Below the pieces are notes generated by a model. It ran no database searches. It was not told the DNA's origin and saw only the letters and a program-made list of their open reading frames with translations. DNA of 64,000 nucleotides from Pilimelia anulata (GTDB taxonomy: Bacteria; Actinomycetota; Actinomycetes; Mycobacteriales; Micromonosporaceae), in NCBI RefSeq assembly GCF_014647895.1, contig NZ_BMQB01000003.1, forward strand, positions 186,001 to 250,000. Reading direction: 5' to 3'. Shown here piece by piece: positions 9,727-21,100 of the stretch (positions are counted from its first letter, which is position 1; every line of letters starts with the position of its first letter). Both the position numbers and the translations under genes were made by a program.

Positions 9727-10860
9727 ATGAAGTTCCGAGTCGAGCGCGACGCGCTCGCCGATGCCGTGGCGTGGACGGCGAAGAGCCTGCCCAGCCGCCC
9801 GTCCGTACCCGTCCTCGCCGGGGTCATGCTGCGCGTCGCCGACGGCATGCTGGACGTCTCCGGCTTCGACTACGAGGTCTCCAGCCAGGTGACCGTCGAG
9901 GTGCAGCCCGACGCCGAGGGCGCCGCGCTCGTCTCCGGCCGGCTGCTCGCCGAGATCACCAAGGCGCTGCCGGCGAAGCCGGTGGACATCGCCGCCGTCG
10001 GTACCCACCTCGAACTGGTCTGCGGCAGCGCCCGGTTCACCCTGCCCACCATGCCGGTCGAGGACTACCCGACCCTGCCGGCGATGCCGGAGAGCGCCGG
10101 TACGGTCGACGCCGCCGTCCTCGCCGCCGCCGTCGCCCAGGTCGCCATCGCCGCCGGCCGGGACGAGACGCTGCCGATGATGACCGGCGTCCGGATCGAG
10201 CTGGAGGGCAACCGGCTCGCCCTGCTCGCCACCGACCGGTACCGGCTGGCGCTGCGCGAGATCGAGTGGTCGCCCGCCGACCCCGAGGTGAAGCTGCACG
10301 CGCTCGTCCCCGCCCGTACCCTCGCCGACACCGCCAAAACCCTCGGCCCGCTCGGCGGCGACGTCACGCTGGCGCTCGCCCGCGGCGGCGCCGGCGAGGG
10401 CATGGTCGGCTGGTCCGGCGGCACCCGGCGCACCACCAGCCGGCTGCTCGACGGCGCCAACTACCCGCCGGTCCGCTCGCTGTTCCCCGACACCCACGCC
10501 AGCCGCGCCAAGGTGTCCGTGTCGGCGCTGGTCGAGGTCGTCCGCCGGGTCGCGCTCGTCGCCGAGCGCACCACCCCGGTCCGGCTGAGCTTCGGCGAGG
10601 ACGGCCTGGTCGTGGAGGCCGGCGGCACCGAGGACGCGCGGGCCAGCGAGGCGATGGACGCCGAGTTCACCGGCGAGCCGCTGACGATCGCGTTCAACCC
10701 CCAGTACCTGCTCGACGGCCTCGGCGCGCTCGGCGCGCCCACCGCCGTCCTGTCGTTCGTCGACGCCTTCAAACCGGCTGTGATCTCCCCCGCTGGCGAG
10801 GACGGCGAGATCGTTTCGGGATACCGTTACCTGATCATGCCGATTCGGGTCGCGCGCTGA
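9727..10860 (+). CDS. dnaN: DNA polymerase III beta sliding clamp
   Basis: Ring-shaped clamp that tethers DNA polymerase III. The 377-residue length and the start MKFRVERDALADAVAWTAKS fit the family, and the end SGYRYLIMPIRVAR is the conserved clamp C-terminus (xxPxR near the end). The ATG at 9727 has GGAGG at 9716-9720; the open frame extends upstream to 9574 into oriC but without a start that fits. It is the first gene right of the origin. Confidence 0.97.
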   Translation: MKFRVERDALADAVAWTAKSLPSRPSVPVLAGVMLRVADGMLDVSGFDYEVSSQVTVEVQPDAEGAALVSGRLLAEITKALPAKPVDIAAVGTHLELVCGSARFTLPTMPVEDYPTLPAMPESAGTVDAAVLAAAVAQVAIAAGRDETLPMMTGVRIELEGNRLALLATDRYRLALREIEWSPADPEVKLHALVPARTLADTAKTLGPLGGDVTLALARGGAGEGMVGWSGGTRRTTSRLLDGANYPPVRSLFPDTHASRAKVSVSALVEVVRRVALVAERTTPVRLSFGEDGLVVEAGGTEDARASEAMDAEFTGEPLTIAFNPQYLLDGLGALGAPTAVLSFVDAFKPAVISPAGEDGEIVSGYRYLIMPIRVAR

Positions 10861-10967
10861 CCCGTACCGGCCGACATCGCCGGGCCCGACCCGGATCCGC
10901 CAGCGGCCGGCACCCGTCGTGACCAGGGAAGATACCCGGCCGGGACAACGACAAGGGGACGCAGACG

Positions 10968-11837
10968 ATGCAGCTCGGACTGGTTGGCCTCGGCAAGATG
11001 GGCGGCAACATGCGGGACCGCCTGCGGGCGGCGGGGCATGAGGTCGTCGGGTACGACCGCAACGCAGAAGTGTCGGACGTCGCCAGCCTCGCCGAGCTGG
11101 TCGGCCGGCTGGAATCGCCGCGCGCCGTCTGGGTCATGGTGCCCGCCGGCGTCACCGAGGCGACCATCGACGAGCTCGGCGGCCTGCTCGCCGAGGGCGA
11201 CATCGTCATCGACGGCGGCAACTCCCGGTTCTCCGACGACGGCCCGCGCGCCGAGAAGCTGGCCAAGAAGGGCATCGGGTACCTCGACTGCGGCGTCTCC
11301 GGCGGCGTCTGGGGCAAGGCCGAGGGGTACGCCCTCATGGTCGGCGGCGACGCCGGCCTGGTGAAGCACCTCATGCCCGTCTTCGAGGCGCTGAAGCCGG
11401 CCGGGCAGTTCGGCTTCGTGCACGCCGGCGGCGTCGGCGCCGGCCACTACGCCAAGATGGTGCACAACGGCGTCGAGTACGGCCTCATGCACGCGTACGC
11501 CGAGGGTTTCGAGCTGCTCAGCAAGTCCGACGTCGTCACCGACGTGCCCGCCGTGATCAAGAGCTGGCGCGAGGGCTCCGTCGTCAAGTCCTGGCTGCTC
11601 GACCTGCTCGACCGCGCGCTCGACGAGGACCCGCAGCTCGCCGGCCTGCGCGGGTACGCCGACGACACCGGCGAGGGCCGGTGGACCGTCGAGGAGGCCA
11701 TCCGGCTCGCCGTGCCGATGCACGTGATCGCCGCGTCGCTGTTCGCCCGGTTCGAGTCCCGGCAGGACGACTCGCCGGCCATGAAGGCCGTCGCCGCGCT
11801 GCGCCAGCAGTTCGGCGGCCACGCCGTGAAGCGGTAG
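10968..11837 (+). CDS. gnd: 6-phosphogluconate dehydrogenase, short decarboxylating type
   Basis: Oxidatively decarboxylates 6-phosphogluconate to ribulose 5-phosphate. The N-terminal Rossmann fold has [12 protein letters not shown], followed by [11 protein letters not shown], the substrate motif [20 protein letters not shown] and catalytic-region [18 protein letters not shown]. At 289 residues it is the short form (about 300) often reported as NAD-preferring, not the 470-residue dimeric form. The start has AAGGGGACG upstream. It sits between dnaN and recF, a common insertion in actinobacteria, and its stop lies 2 bp before the recF start. Confidence 0.94.
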   Translation: MQLGLVGLGKMGGNMRDRLRAAGHEVVGYDRNAEVSDVASLAELVGRLESPRAVWVMVPAGVTEATIDELGGLLAEGDIVIDGGNSRFSDDGPRAEKLAKKGIGYLDCGVSGGVWGKAEGYALMVGGDAGLVKHLMPVFEALKPAGQFGFVHAGGVGAGHYAKMVHNGVEYGLMHAYAEGFELLSKSDVVTDVPAVIKSWREGSVVKSWLLDLLDRALDEDPQLAGLRGYADDTGEGRWTVEEAIRLAVPMHVIAASLFARFESRQDDSPAMKAVAALRQQFGGHAVKR

Positions 11838-11839
11838 CC

Positions 11840-13156
11840 GTGCACGTTCGGCGCCTGGAGCTGGTCGACTTCCGCTCGTACGAGCGGGTCGGGGTCGACC
11901 TCGCGCCGGGCCCGAACGTCCTCGTCGGCGCCAACGGCGCCGGCAAGACCAACATCGTCGAGGCGCTCGGCTTCGTCGCCACCCTGGCCAGCCACCGGGT
12001 CGCCGCCGACGCGCCGCTGGTCCGGGCCGGGGCCGACACCGCCGTCGTCCGGTGCGCGATCGAGCACGAGGGCCGCGAGCTGCTGGTCGAGCTGGAGATC
12101 GTACCGGGGAGGGCCAACCGGGCCCGGCTCGGCCGCGCGCCCGCCCGCCGCGCCCGCGACGTGCTCGGCGCGCTGCGGCTGGTGCTGTTCGCGCCCGAGG
12201 ACCTGGAGCTGGTCCGCGGCGACCCGGCCGAGCGGCGCCGGTACCTCGACGACCTGCTGGTGGCCCGGCAGCCGCGGTTCGCCGCGGTCCGGGCCGACTA
12301 CGAGCGGGTGATCAAGCAGCGCAACGCCCTGCTCCGGACCGCCTACCTCGCCCGCCGGGCCGGCGGCGCCGCCGGCGACCTGTCGACCCTCGACGTGTGG
12401 GACGTCCACCTCGCCGAGCACGGCGCCGAGCTGCTCGCCGCCCGGCTCGACCTGGTCGACGCGCTGCGGCCGCACGTGGCGAAGGCGTACGACGCGGTCG
12501 CGGACGGGCGGGGCGGCGCCGCCATCACGTACCGCGGCACGGTCGACCCGGCCGCCGCCACCGACCCCGCCGGGGGACCCGCCGCCGGGGCCGATGGCGG
12601 AACATCCAGTGACGCCCGGGCCGGCGATCTCCCGGGCGGCGATGGGCCGAGCGGCCGTGGGCCGGGCGGCGGCGGGGCGGGCGGACCCGGGGGCCGACCG
12701 GGCGGAGGCGATGTCGGTCGGGCGATCGGGGGCGGCGGCGGGCCGGGGGCCGACCGGGCGGCGCTGGCGGGTGCCCTGCGGGCGGCGCTCGCCGAGGCCC
12801 GCGGCGCCGAGGTCGAGCGCGGCACGACGCTCGTCGGACCGCACCGCGACGACCTCGTCCTGCGGCTGGGCGAGCTGCCCGCCAAGGGGTACGCGAGCCA
12901 CGGCGAGACCTGGTCGTACGCGCTGGCACTGCGGCTGGCCGCGTACGAGCTGCTGCGCGCCGACGGCATCGAGCCCGTGCTGGCCCTCGACGACGTCTTC
13001 GCCGAGCTGGACACCGGCCGGCGCACCCGGCTCGCCGAGCTGATCGGCGGCGGCGCCCAGGTGATCGTCACCTGCGCGGTCGCCGAGGACGTGCCGGCGG
13101 CGCTGCGCGGCACCCGGTACGACGTGGGCGGCGGCGGGGTGGCCCGTGCCGACTGA
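11840..13156 (+). CDS. recF: DNA replication and repair protein RecF with Gly-rich insertion
   Basis: SMC-like ATPase that helps RecOR load RecA at gaps. The start [17 protein letters not shown] at GTG 11840 and Walker [15 protein letters not shown] are typical. The C-terminal half has the RecF signature [24 protein letters not shown], and the Walker B strand [12 protein letters not shown]. The predicted 438 residues exceed the usual 370-390. The excess is a Gly/Pro/Ala/Asp-rich insertion at about residues 233-305, after ITYRG and before [16 protein letters not shown]. The frame stays open across it, so it looks genuine and is probably a flexible loop. Confidence 0.94.
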   Translation: MHVRRLELVDFRSYERVGVDLAPGPNVLVGANGAGKTNIVEALGFVATLASHRVAADAPLVRAGADTAVVRCAIEHEGRELLVELEIVPGRANRARLGRAPARRARDVLGALRLVLFAPEDLELVRGDPAERRRYLDDLLVARQPRFAAVRADYERVIKQRNALLRTAYLARRAGGAAGDLSTLDVWDVHLAEHGAELLAARLDLVDALRPHVAKAYDAVADGRGGAAITYRGTVDPAAATDPAGGPAAGADGGTSSDARAGDLPGGDGPSGRGPGGGGAGGPGGRPGGGDVGRAIGGGGGPGADRAALAGALRAALAEARGAEVERGTTLVGPHRDDLVLRLGELPAKGYASHGETWSYALALRLAAYELLRADGIEPVLALDDVFAELDTGRRTRLAELIGGGAQVIVTCAVAEDVPAALRGTRYDVGGGGVARAD

Positions 13157-13898
13157 CCGCACCCCCGAGCCGGCCCGCCGCCCGCCGGCCGCCGACGCTG
13201 CGCCCGCCCGCCGCGCCGCCCGCCGGCCCGCTGGGCCCGCACTGCCGCCGGACAGCGCCGTCACCCTGCCGGCCGCGGACCCGTCCCCTGCCACCGACCC
13301 GGGAGCCCAACCCGCCGGCACCGGGCACGCCGGACCCCCACCCGCCGGTGCCGGGTCCGCCGGACCCGAGCCCACCGGCGCCGCGCCCGCCGGATCCCGG
13401 TCCGCCGGGCCCGAGTTGGCCAGGGCCGTCCTCGACGCCGCCCGGGCCCACCGCCAGGCCGCGCGGACCGCCCGCCGCCCGCGCGGCGACGGTACCGGCG
13501 AGCCCCGGCGCCGCCGCGGCTACACCGGTCCCGGACCGGACCCGCGCGACCCGCAGCTCTTCGGCAGTGTCATCCAGCGCCTGCTCAAGTCCCGCGGCTG
13601 GCAGCAGTCGGCCGCCGAGGCGACCGTGCTCGGCGCGTGGGAGCGGGTCGTCGGCGCCGAGATCGCCAGCCACAGCCGGCCGGTCAAGCTCGACGACGGC
13701 GAGCTGACCGTCGAGGCCGAGTCGACCGCGTGGGCCACCCAGCTCCGGCTGCTCCAGGCCACGCTGCTGCGCAACATCGCCGGCGAGGTCGGCCACGGCG
13801 TCGTCCGCCGGCTGCGCATCCACGGCCCCGCGGCGCCGTCGTGGAGCCGCGGCCCGCTGCGCGTCCGCGGCAAGGGCCCCGGCGACACCTACGGCTGA
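13146..13898 (+). CDS. dciA: DciA-family (DUF721) protein
   Basis: DUF721/DciA proteins help DnaB-type helicase in bacteria lacking DnaC/DnaI. The conserved domain is C-terminal: [20 protein letters not shown], then [19 protein letters not shown] and [17 protein letters not shown] (about residues 135-220). The first 130 residues are Pro/Ala-rich with near repeats such as [20 protein letters not shown] and are probably disordered. The GTG start overlaps the end of recF, so the two are coupled. The conserved domain and its place after recF support the call; helicase loading is inference from the family. Confidence 0.88.
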   Translation: MPTDRTPEPARRPPAADAAPARRAARRPAGPALPPDSAVTLPAADPSPATDPGAQPAGTGHAGPPPAGAGSAGPEPTGAAPAGSRSAGPELARAVLDAARAHRQAARTARRPRGDGTGEPRRRRGYTGPGPDPRDPQLFGSVIQRLLKSRGWQQSAAEATVLGAWERVVGAEIASHSRPVKLDDGELTVEAESTAWATQLRLLQATLLRNIAGEVGHGVVRRLRIHGPAAPSWSRGPLRVRGKGPGDTYG

Positions 13899-14022
13899 CC
13901 GGCCCGCCCCGCGCCGACGCGCCCGCCGCTGGGCCGCTGAGGATCACCGTGAGGCCAGCGACCTCATTCCGCCGCCATTCGGTACCGAACCCATGTCGGC
14001 GTCGGCAGCGGCAGCGGGGTGG

Positions 14023-14580
14023 TCAGGCGGCGGCGTAGACCGCGTGGCCCGTGGTGGCGCAGTGGCGGTAGAAGCGGGCCAGGACGGCCAGTTCCGTCCG
14101 GGCGAAGCTCCATTGTGGCGGACGGCCGTCGGCGTCGCGCAGGGCGTCCAGGCGGGCGTCCAGCCAGCGGAGCTGCTGCTCGGCCAGCCGGCCGTCGGCC
14201 AGCGCCGCCCGCATCACCGCGCCGACCGAGGCGAACTCCACCCGCTCGCCGTACGCCTCGTGGCCGGCGACGAACCGCTCCAGCCCGCCGGCGATCCAGG
14301 CGCAGCCGTCCGGGTCGATGACCGGGTCCTCGTCCTCGGCGGCGGCCTCGGTCGCGTACAGCACGCCGTCCAGCCCGAGCAGCAGGTCGACCAGGCCGGT
14401 GTACGGCGTGGCCGGTACGGTCGCGGTCTTCGCCACCGCGTCGGCCAGCGCCGCGGCGGCGCCGGAGACGCCCGCCGTGGCCTCGGCGATCCCGTGGAAG
14501 TCGGCGAAGCCGGCCGGGTTCGCCGGCTGGTACTGGTCGCCGATGCGCGGCCACACGACGGCCACGTTCTCCAGGCCCAT
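14023..14580 (-). CDS. Hypothetical protein, unknown function
   Basis: 185-residue soluble protein beginning MGLENVAVVWPRIGDQYQPA. I recognise no family. The sequence is mostly helical, Ala-rich and acidic, with Trp and aromatic residues clustered at the C-terminus (WSFARTELAVLARFYRHCAT). A GAGGGGAG ribosome-binding site lies about 9 bp upstream of the ATG at 14580. It runs opposite to its neighbours dciA and gyrB, and is a single-gene unit inserted in the conserved origin order. Codon use is like that of the neighbouring genes. Confidence 0.75.
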   Translation of the reverse strand: MGLENVAVVWPRIGDQYQPANPAGFADFHGIAEATAGVSGAAAALADAVAKTATVPATPYTGLVDLLLGLDGVLYATEAAAEDEDPVIDPDGCAWIAGGLERFVAGHEAYGERVEFASVGAVMRAALADGRLAEQQLRWLDARLDALRDADGRPPQWSFARTELAVLARFYRHCATTGHAVYAAA

Positions 14581-16913
<2,333 letters not shown>

Positions 16914-16917
16914 GTGG

Positions 16918-16957
16918 TTGTCCACAGCCACAGAGTTATCCACAGGCGTTATCCACA
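16918..16957. promoter_or_regulatory. Three DnaA boxes in the gyrB-gyrA gap
   Basis: TTGTCCACA at 16918-16926, TTATCCACA at 16936-16944 and TTATCCACA at 16949-16957, all perfect and in the same orientation, 5 bp after the gyrB stop and about 80 bp before gyrA. They could make DnaA a regulator of gyrA or act as a DnaA-titrating site. Confidence 0.85.
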
Positions 16958-17034
16958 GCCTTATGTGGTGGTACATAGAACTTTGTCCCGTTTGATGCTC
17001 GGGGCAGCCGGTAAACGAACGATGAGGGTTGACT

Positions 17035-19545
17035 GTGACGGAGACACCAGACGGCGACGCGGCGGCCACGCCCGAGGAGGGTGCGCCGGGCCAGCGGCAG
17101 CGCGTCGAGCCGGTCGGTCTCGAGATCGAGATGCAGCGCTCGTACCTCGACTACGCGATGAGCGTCATCGTGGGCCGGGCGCTGCCGGACGTGCGGGACG
17201 GGCTCAAGCCCGTGCACCGCAAGATCCTGTACGCGATGTTCGACTCGGGGTACCGGCCGGACCGCGGGTACGTGAAGTGTTCCCGGGTCGTCGGCGACGT
17301 GATGGGCCAGTTCCACCCGCACGGCGACTCGTCCATCTACGACGCGCTGGTCCGGATGGCGCAGCCGTGGTCGCTGCGGTACCCGCTGGTCGACGGCAAC
17401 GGCAACTTCGGCTCCCCCGGAAATGACCCTCCGGCAGCGATGCGTTACACGGAGTGCAAGCTCGCGCCGCTGGCGATGGAGATGCTCAAGGACATCGACG
17501 AGGACACCGTCGACTTCCAGGACAACTACGACGGCCGGGCCAAGGAGCCCACCATCCTGCCGTCGCGCATCCCGAACCTGCTGGTCAACGGCTCCGAGGG
17601 CATCGCGGTCGGCATGGCCACCAAGATCCCGCCGCACAACCTGCGCGAGATCGGCGCGGCCGTCCAGTGGTGCCTGGACCACCCGGAGGCCGACGAGGAG
17701 AGCACCCTCGACGCCCTGCTCGGCATCGTCCGGGGCCCGGACTTCCCGACCGCCGCGCTGATCGTCGGCAAGCAGGCCATCTCGGACGCGTACCGGACCG
17801 GCCGCGGCTCGATCCGGATGCGCGCGGTCGTCGAGGTCGAGGAGGACGTTAAGCGCCGGACGAACCTGGTGATCACCGAGCTGCCGTACCAGGTCAACCC
17901 GGACAACCTCGCCGAGCGCATCGCCGAGCTGATCAAGGACGGCAAGCTCGCCGGCATCGCCGACATCCGGGACGAGTCGTCCGGCCGGACCGGCATGCGG
18001 ATCGTGATCGTGCTCAAGCGCGACGCGGTCGCCAAGGTCGTGCTGAACAACCTGTACAAGCACACCCAGTTGCAGGAGACGTTCGGCGCGAACATGCTCG
18101 CGCTGGTCGACGGCGTGCCGCGCACGCTGAACTTGGCCCAGTTCGTCCGGCACTACGTGCAGCACCAGGTCGAGGTCGTGGTCCGGCGGACCCGGTACCG
18201 GCTGCGCAAGGCCGAGGAGCGGGCGCACATCCTGCGCGGGTACGTCAAGGCGCTCGACGCCCTGGACGACGTGATCGCGCTGATCCGCCGCTCGCCCACC
18301 GTCGAGGACGCCCGGTCGGGCCTGATCCGCCTGCTGGACATCGACGAGGTCCAGGCGACCGCGATCCTGGACATGCAGCTCCGCCGGCTGGCCGCGCTGG
18401 AGCGCCAGAAGATCATCGACGACCTGGCCAAGATCGAGACGGAGATCGCCGACCTCCGGGACATCCTGGCCAAGCCGGAGCGGCAGCGGAGGATCATTTC
18501 CGAGGAGCTGGCCGAGGTCGTCAACAAGTACGGCGGCGAGCGGCTGACGCAGATCATCCCGTTCGACGGCGAGGTCTCGATGGAGGACCTCATCGCCCGC
18601 GAGGACGTGGTGGTGACCATCACCCGGACGGGGTACGCCAAGCGGACAAAAGTCGACCTGTACCGGTCGCAGAAGCGCGGCGGCAAGGGCGTCAGCGGCG
18701 CCGGCCTGCGGGCCGACGACATCGTCAGCCACTTCTTCGTCTGCTCGACGCACGACTGGGTGCTGTTCTTCACGAACAAGGGCCGGGTGTACCGGGCCAA
18801 GGCCTATGAGCTGCCCGAAGCCAACCGGACGGCGCGCGGCCAGCACGTCGCGAACCTGCTCGCGTTCCAGCCGGGCGAGATCATCGCGCAGGTCATCCGG
18901 ATCCCGAACTACGAGGTGGCCCCGTACCTTGTGCTCGCCACCAAGAATGGTCTCGTGAAGAAGACCCGGCTCACGGAGTTCGACTCGAACCGGACAGGCG
19001 GCATCATTGCCGTCAACCTGCGCGACGACGACGAGCTGGTGGGGGCGGCGCTCATCTCCCAGGAGAACGACCTGCTGCTGGTGTCGAAGCTCGCCCAGGC
19101 GATCCGGTTCAACGCGACGGACGAGGCGCTCCGGCCGATGGGCCGGGCCACGTCGGGCGTTATCGGGATGCGGTTCGGCGACGACGACGTGCTGCTGGCC
19201 ATGGAGGTCGTGCAGGACGGAACGGATGTCCTGGTGGCGACCGACGGAGGATATGCGAAACGTACTCCGATCGAGGAGTATCCAGTGCAGGGGCGCGGTG
19301 GTAAGGGCGTCCTCACGGCCAAGATCACGGAGCGGCGCGGCGGCCTGGTCGGCGCGCTGGTGGTGGACCCGGGGGACGAATTGTTCGCGATCACCAGTAA
19401 TGGTGGAGTTATTCGGACTCCGGTGAAGCCAGTGCGCCGAACGCGAGATCGGAACACAATGGGGGTCAAGCTGATGGACCTACCAGACGGCGTGAGCCTA
19501 GTGGCCATTGCTCGCAATGCCGACGAGCCGGACGAACAGGATTAG
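17035..19545 (+). CDS. gyrA: DNA gyrase subunit A
   Basis: Breakage-reunion subunit of gyrase. The catalytic Tyr is in [10 protein letters not shown] (Tyr138 from the GTG used here). The quinolone-binding region reads [17 protein letters not shown], with the Ser and Asp of the susceptible type (Ser99, Asp103). The C-terminal beta-pinwheel carries the GyrA box QKRGGKG at the strand [22 protein letters not shown] 17035 is preferred: GAGGG lies 6 bp upstream. A TTG six bases earlier is also in frame. Predicted length is 836 residues. Confidence 0.96.
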   Translation: MTETPDGDAAATPEEGAPGQRQRVEPVGLEIEMQRSYLDYAMSVIVGRALPDVRDGLKPVHRKILYAMFDSGYRPDRGYVKCSRVVGDVMGQFHPHGDSSIYDALVRMAQPWSLRYPLVDGNGNFGSPGNDPPAAMRYTECKLAPLAMEMLKDIDEDTVDFQDNYDGRAKEPTILPSRIPNLLVNGSEGIAVGMATKIPPHNLREIGAAVQWCLDHPEADEESTLDALLGIVRGPDFPTAALIVGKQAISDAYRTGRGSIRMRAVVEVEEDVKRRTNLVITELPYQVNPDNLAERIAELIKDGKLAGIADIRDESSGRTGMRIVIVLKRDAVAKVVLNNLYKHTQLQETFGANMLALVDGVPRTLNLAQFVRHYVQHQVEVVVRRTRYRLRKAEERAHILRGYVKALDALDDVIALIRRSPTVEDARSGLIRLLDIDEVQATAILDMQLRRLAALERQKIIDDLAKIETEIADLRDILAKPERQRRIISEELAEVVNKYGGERLTQIIPFDGEVSMEDLIAREDVVVTITRTGYAKRTKVDLYRSQKRGGKGVSGAGLRADDIVSHFFVCSTHDWVLFFTNKGRVYRAKAYELPEANRTARGQHVANLLAFQPGEIIAQVIRIPNYEVAPYLVLATKNGLVKKTRLTEFDSNRTGGIIAVNLRDDDELVGAALISQENDLLLVSKLAQAIRFNATDEALRPMGRATSGVIGMRFGDDDVLLAMEVVQDGTDVLVATDGGYAKRTPIEEYPVQGRGGKGVLTAKITERRGGLVGALVVDPGDELFAITSNGGVIRTPVKPVRRTRDRNTMGVKLMDLPDGVSLVAIARNADEPDEQD

Positions 19546-19548
19546 TTG

Positions 19549-20553
19549 ATGACGGAGACACAGGCGAAGTCTGGTGCCACGGGGGCGCCGGCGGACGGGA
19601 GCAAGCCGGACGACCCGGACGCCACCCGCGTCGTCACGCGCACCTCCGCGGCCGCGGACGCGACTGGCGCCAAGTCGGCCCCCGCGGCCGGCACGTCGGC
19701 ACCCGGAAGCAGCCAGGGCGGCACCCCCGCCAAGCCGGCCGGCCAGCCCCCCACCGCGTCCGCGTCGGCGTCCGCGGACAAGACGACCAGGATCGTGCCC
19801 GGCAACGCCAAGCCGGCGGCGCCCGCGGCCCCGCCGAGCAAGCCCGCCGCGGCGGCGAAGCCGGCTCCTGCCGGACCGGCCGGTACGACACCGGGTACCG
19901 CCGGCAAGCCGGCGCCGGCCGCCCCGGCCAAGCCCCAGCCCGGCCCGGGCGGCAAGCCCGGCCAGGGCCCCAACGGCACCGGCAAGCCGGCCCCGGCCGG
20001 CGCCGGCAACAACCCGACCGCGCCGATCCGGATCGCCGCGGCGGCCCGCTCGGCGGCCACCACCATGCCGATCCCGACCGGCGCCGCGGTCAAGCCGGCA
20101 CCGACCGCGCCCGGCGCCACGGGCGCGGCCCGGGTCGCCGAGGCCGTCCGGGCCGCCCGGGGCGCCGCCACCGGCACCTCCCGCGGACCGCGCCGGGCCC
20201 GCCTGCACCTCAAGCGGGTCGACCCGTGGTCGGTGATGAAGCTGTCGTTCGCCCTGTCGATCGTCCTGTTCATCGTGATCATCGTGGCGACGTCGGTGCT
20301 GTACCTGGTGCTCGACGCCATGGGCGTCTTCGACAAGGTCAACTCGACCCTGGTCGACCTGGTCAACGCCGGCGGCGGCAGCGGCAGCGGCAGCTTCATG
20401 ATCACGGCCAAGGGCGTCATCGGCAGCGCCGCCCTGCTGGGGCTCGTCAACATCGTCCTGATGACCGCGCTGGCGACGCTGTCCGCGTTCATCTACAACG
20501 TCTGCGCCGACCTGGTCGGCGGCGTCGAACTGACGCTCGCCGAGCGCGACTGA
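19549..20553 (+). CDS. DUF3566 transmembrane protein
   Basis: Membrane protein found right after gyrA in most actinobacteria; function unknown. Residues 1-220 are a Pro/Ala/Lys-rich low-complexity region, probably disordered and cytoplasmic. The DUF3566 domain follows: RLHLKRVDPWSVMKLSFALS, a transmembrane helix (IVLFIVIIVATSVLYLVL), a Gly/Ser loop (GGGSGSGS) and a second hydrophobic stretch ending in FIYNVCADLVGGVELTLAE. The ATG at 19549 is 3 bp after the gyrA stop; a TTG at 19546 is also possible. Confidence 0.9.
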   Translation: MTETQAKSGATGAPADGSKPDDPDATRVVTRTSAAADATGAKSAPAAGTSAPGSSQGGTPAKPAGQPPTASASASADKTTRIVPGNAKPAAPAAPPSKPAAAAKPAPAGPAGTTPGTAGKPAPAAPAKPQPGPGGKPGQGPNGTGKPAPAGAGNNPTAPIRIAAAARSAATTMPIPTGAAVKPAPTAPGATGAARVAEAVRAARGAATGTSRGPRRARLHLKRVDPWSVMKLSFALSIVLFIVIIVATSVLYLVLDAMGVFDKVNSTLVDLVNAGGGSGSGSFMITAKGVIGSAALLGLVNIVLMTALATLSAFIYNVCADLVGGVELTLAERD

Positions 20554-20746
20554 CCGCCCCCGACGCGCCCGACCGGCACCGACCCGGTCGGGCCGCGCGC
20601 GGGGGTCCGCCGCCGGCCCGCCGTCCGCCGGATGGGGCCCTGCGGGCGGCCGCGGCGGCGGGGTACGGTAACCTAGCTCGGTCGTACGAGGCGGCCCGCC
20701 GATCCTGCGGATCAGCGTGGTCACCGCCGTGCGGCGGCGGTTCGAT

Positions 20747-20820
20747 GGGGCTATAGCTCAGTCGGTTAGAGCGCAGAGCTGATAACTCTGAGGTCGCTGG
20801 TTCGATTCCAGCTAGCCCCA
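20747..20820 (+). tRNA. tRNA-Ile (GAU)
   Basis: Cloverleaf with acceptor GGGGCTA pairing TAGCCCC, D-arm AGCTCAGTCGGTTAGAGC, anticodon loop CTGATAA (GAT) and TpsiC arm with GGTTCGATTCC. The 3' CCA is not encoded exactly. It lies in the usual position downstream of gyrA. Confidence 0.96.
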
Positions 20821-20870
20821 CCCAGCACAGCCAACCAGCAGCGCCACACCGCCTTTGAGGGGACTGCCCC

Positions 20871-20999
20871 ATGTGGAAGAAGCTCCTGATCCTGGCCGGG
20901 ATCGTCGGCGCCGCGGCGCTGGTGGCGAAGAAGGTGAAGAGCGCCAGCGACGAGCGGGCGCTCTGGCACGAGGCCACGGCCGCACCCGACCTGCGCTGA
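20871..20999 (+). CDS. DLW-39 family small protein
   Basis: 42-residue protein reading MWKKLLILAGIVGAAALVAK then KVKSASDERALWHEATA. A short N-terminal hydrophobic helix is followed by a charged tail. This matches the DLW-39 family, small actinobacterial proteins encoded between gyrA and the tRNA-Ala gene; here the name motif DLW reads ALW. Function is unknown. A TTTGAGGGGACTG ribosome-binding region precedes the ATG. Confidence 0.85.
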   Translation: MWKKLLILAGIVGAAALVAKKVKSASDERALWHEATAAPDLR

Positions 21000-21027
21000 A
21001 CCGGCCGCCTGCGGGAGCGGGCGCACC

Positions 21028-21100
21028 GGGGCCATAGCTCAACTGGCAGAGCACTGCCTTTGCAAGGCAGGGGTTAGGGGTTCGAGTCCCCTTGGCTCCA
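21028..21100 (+). tRNA. tRNA-Ala (UGC)
   Basis: Acceptor GGGGCCA pairs TGGCTCC with one G-U pair; D-arm AGCTCAACTGGCAGAGC; anticodon loop CTTTGCAAG contains TGC; TpsiC arm GGTTCGAGTCC. The gene is intact, but the integrase frame on the other strand runs into it and stops at 21039-21041. Confidence 0.96.
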
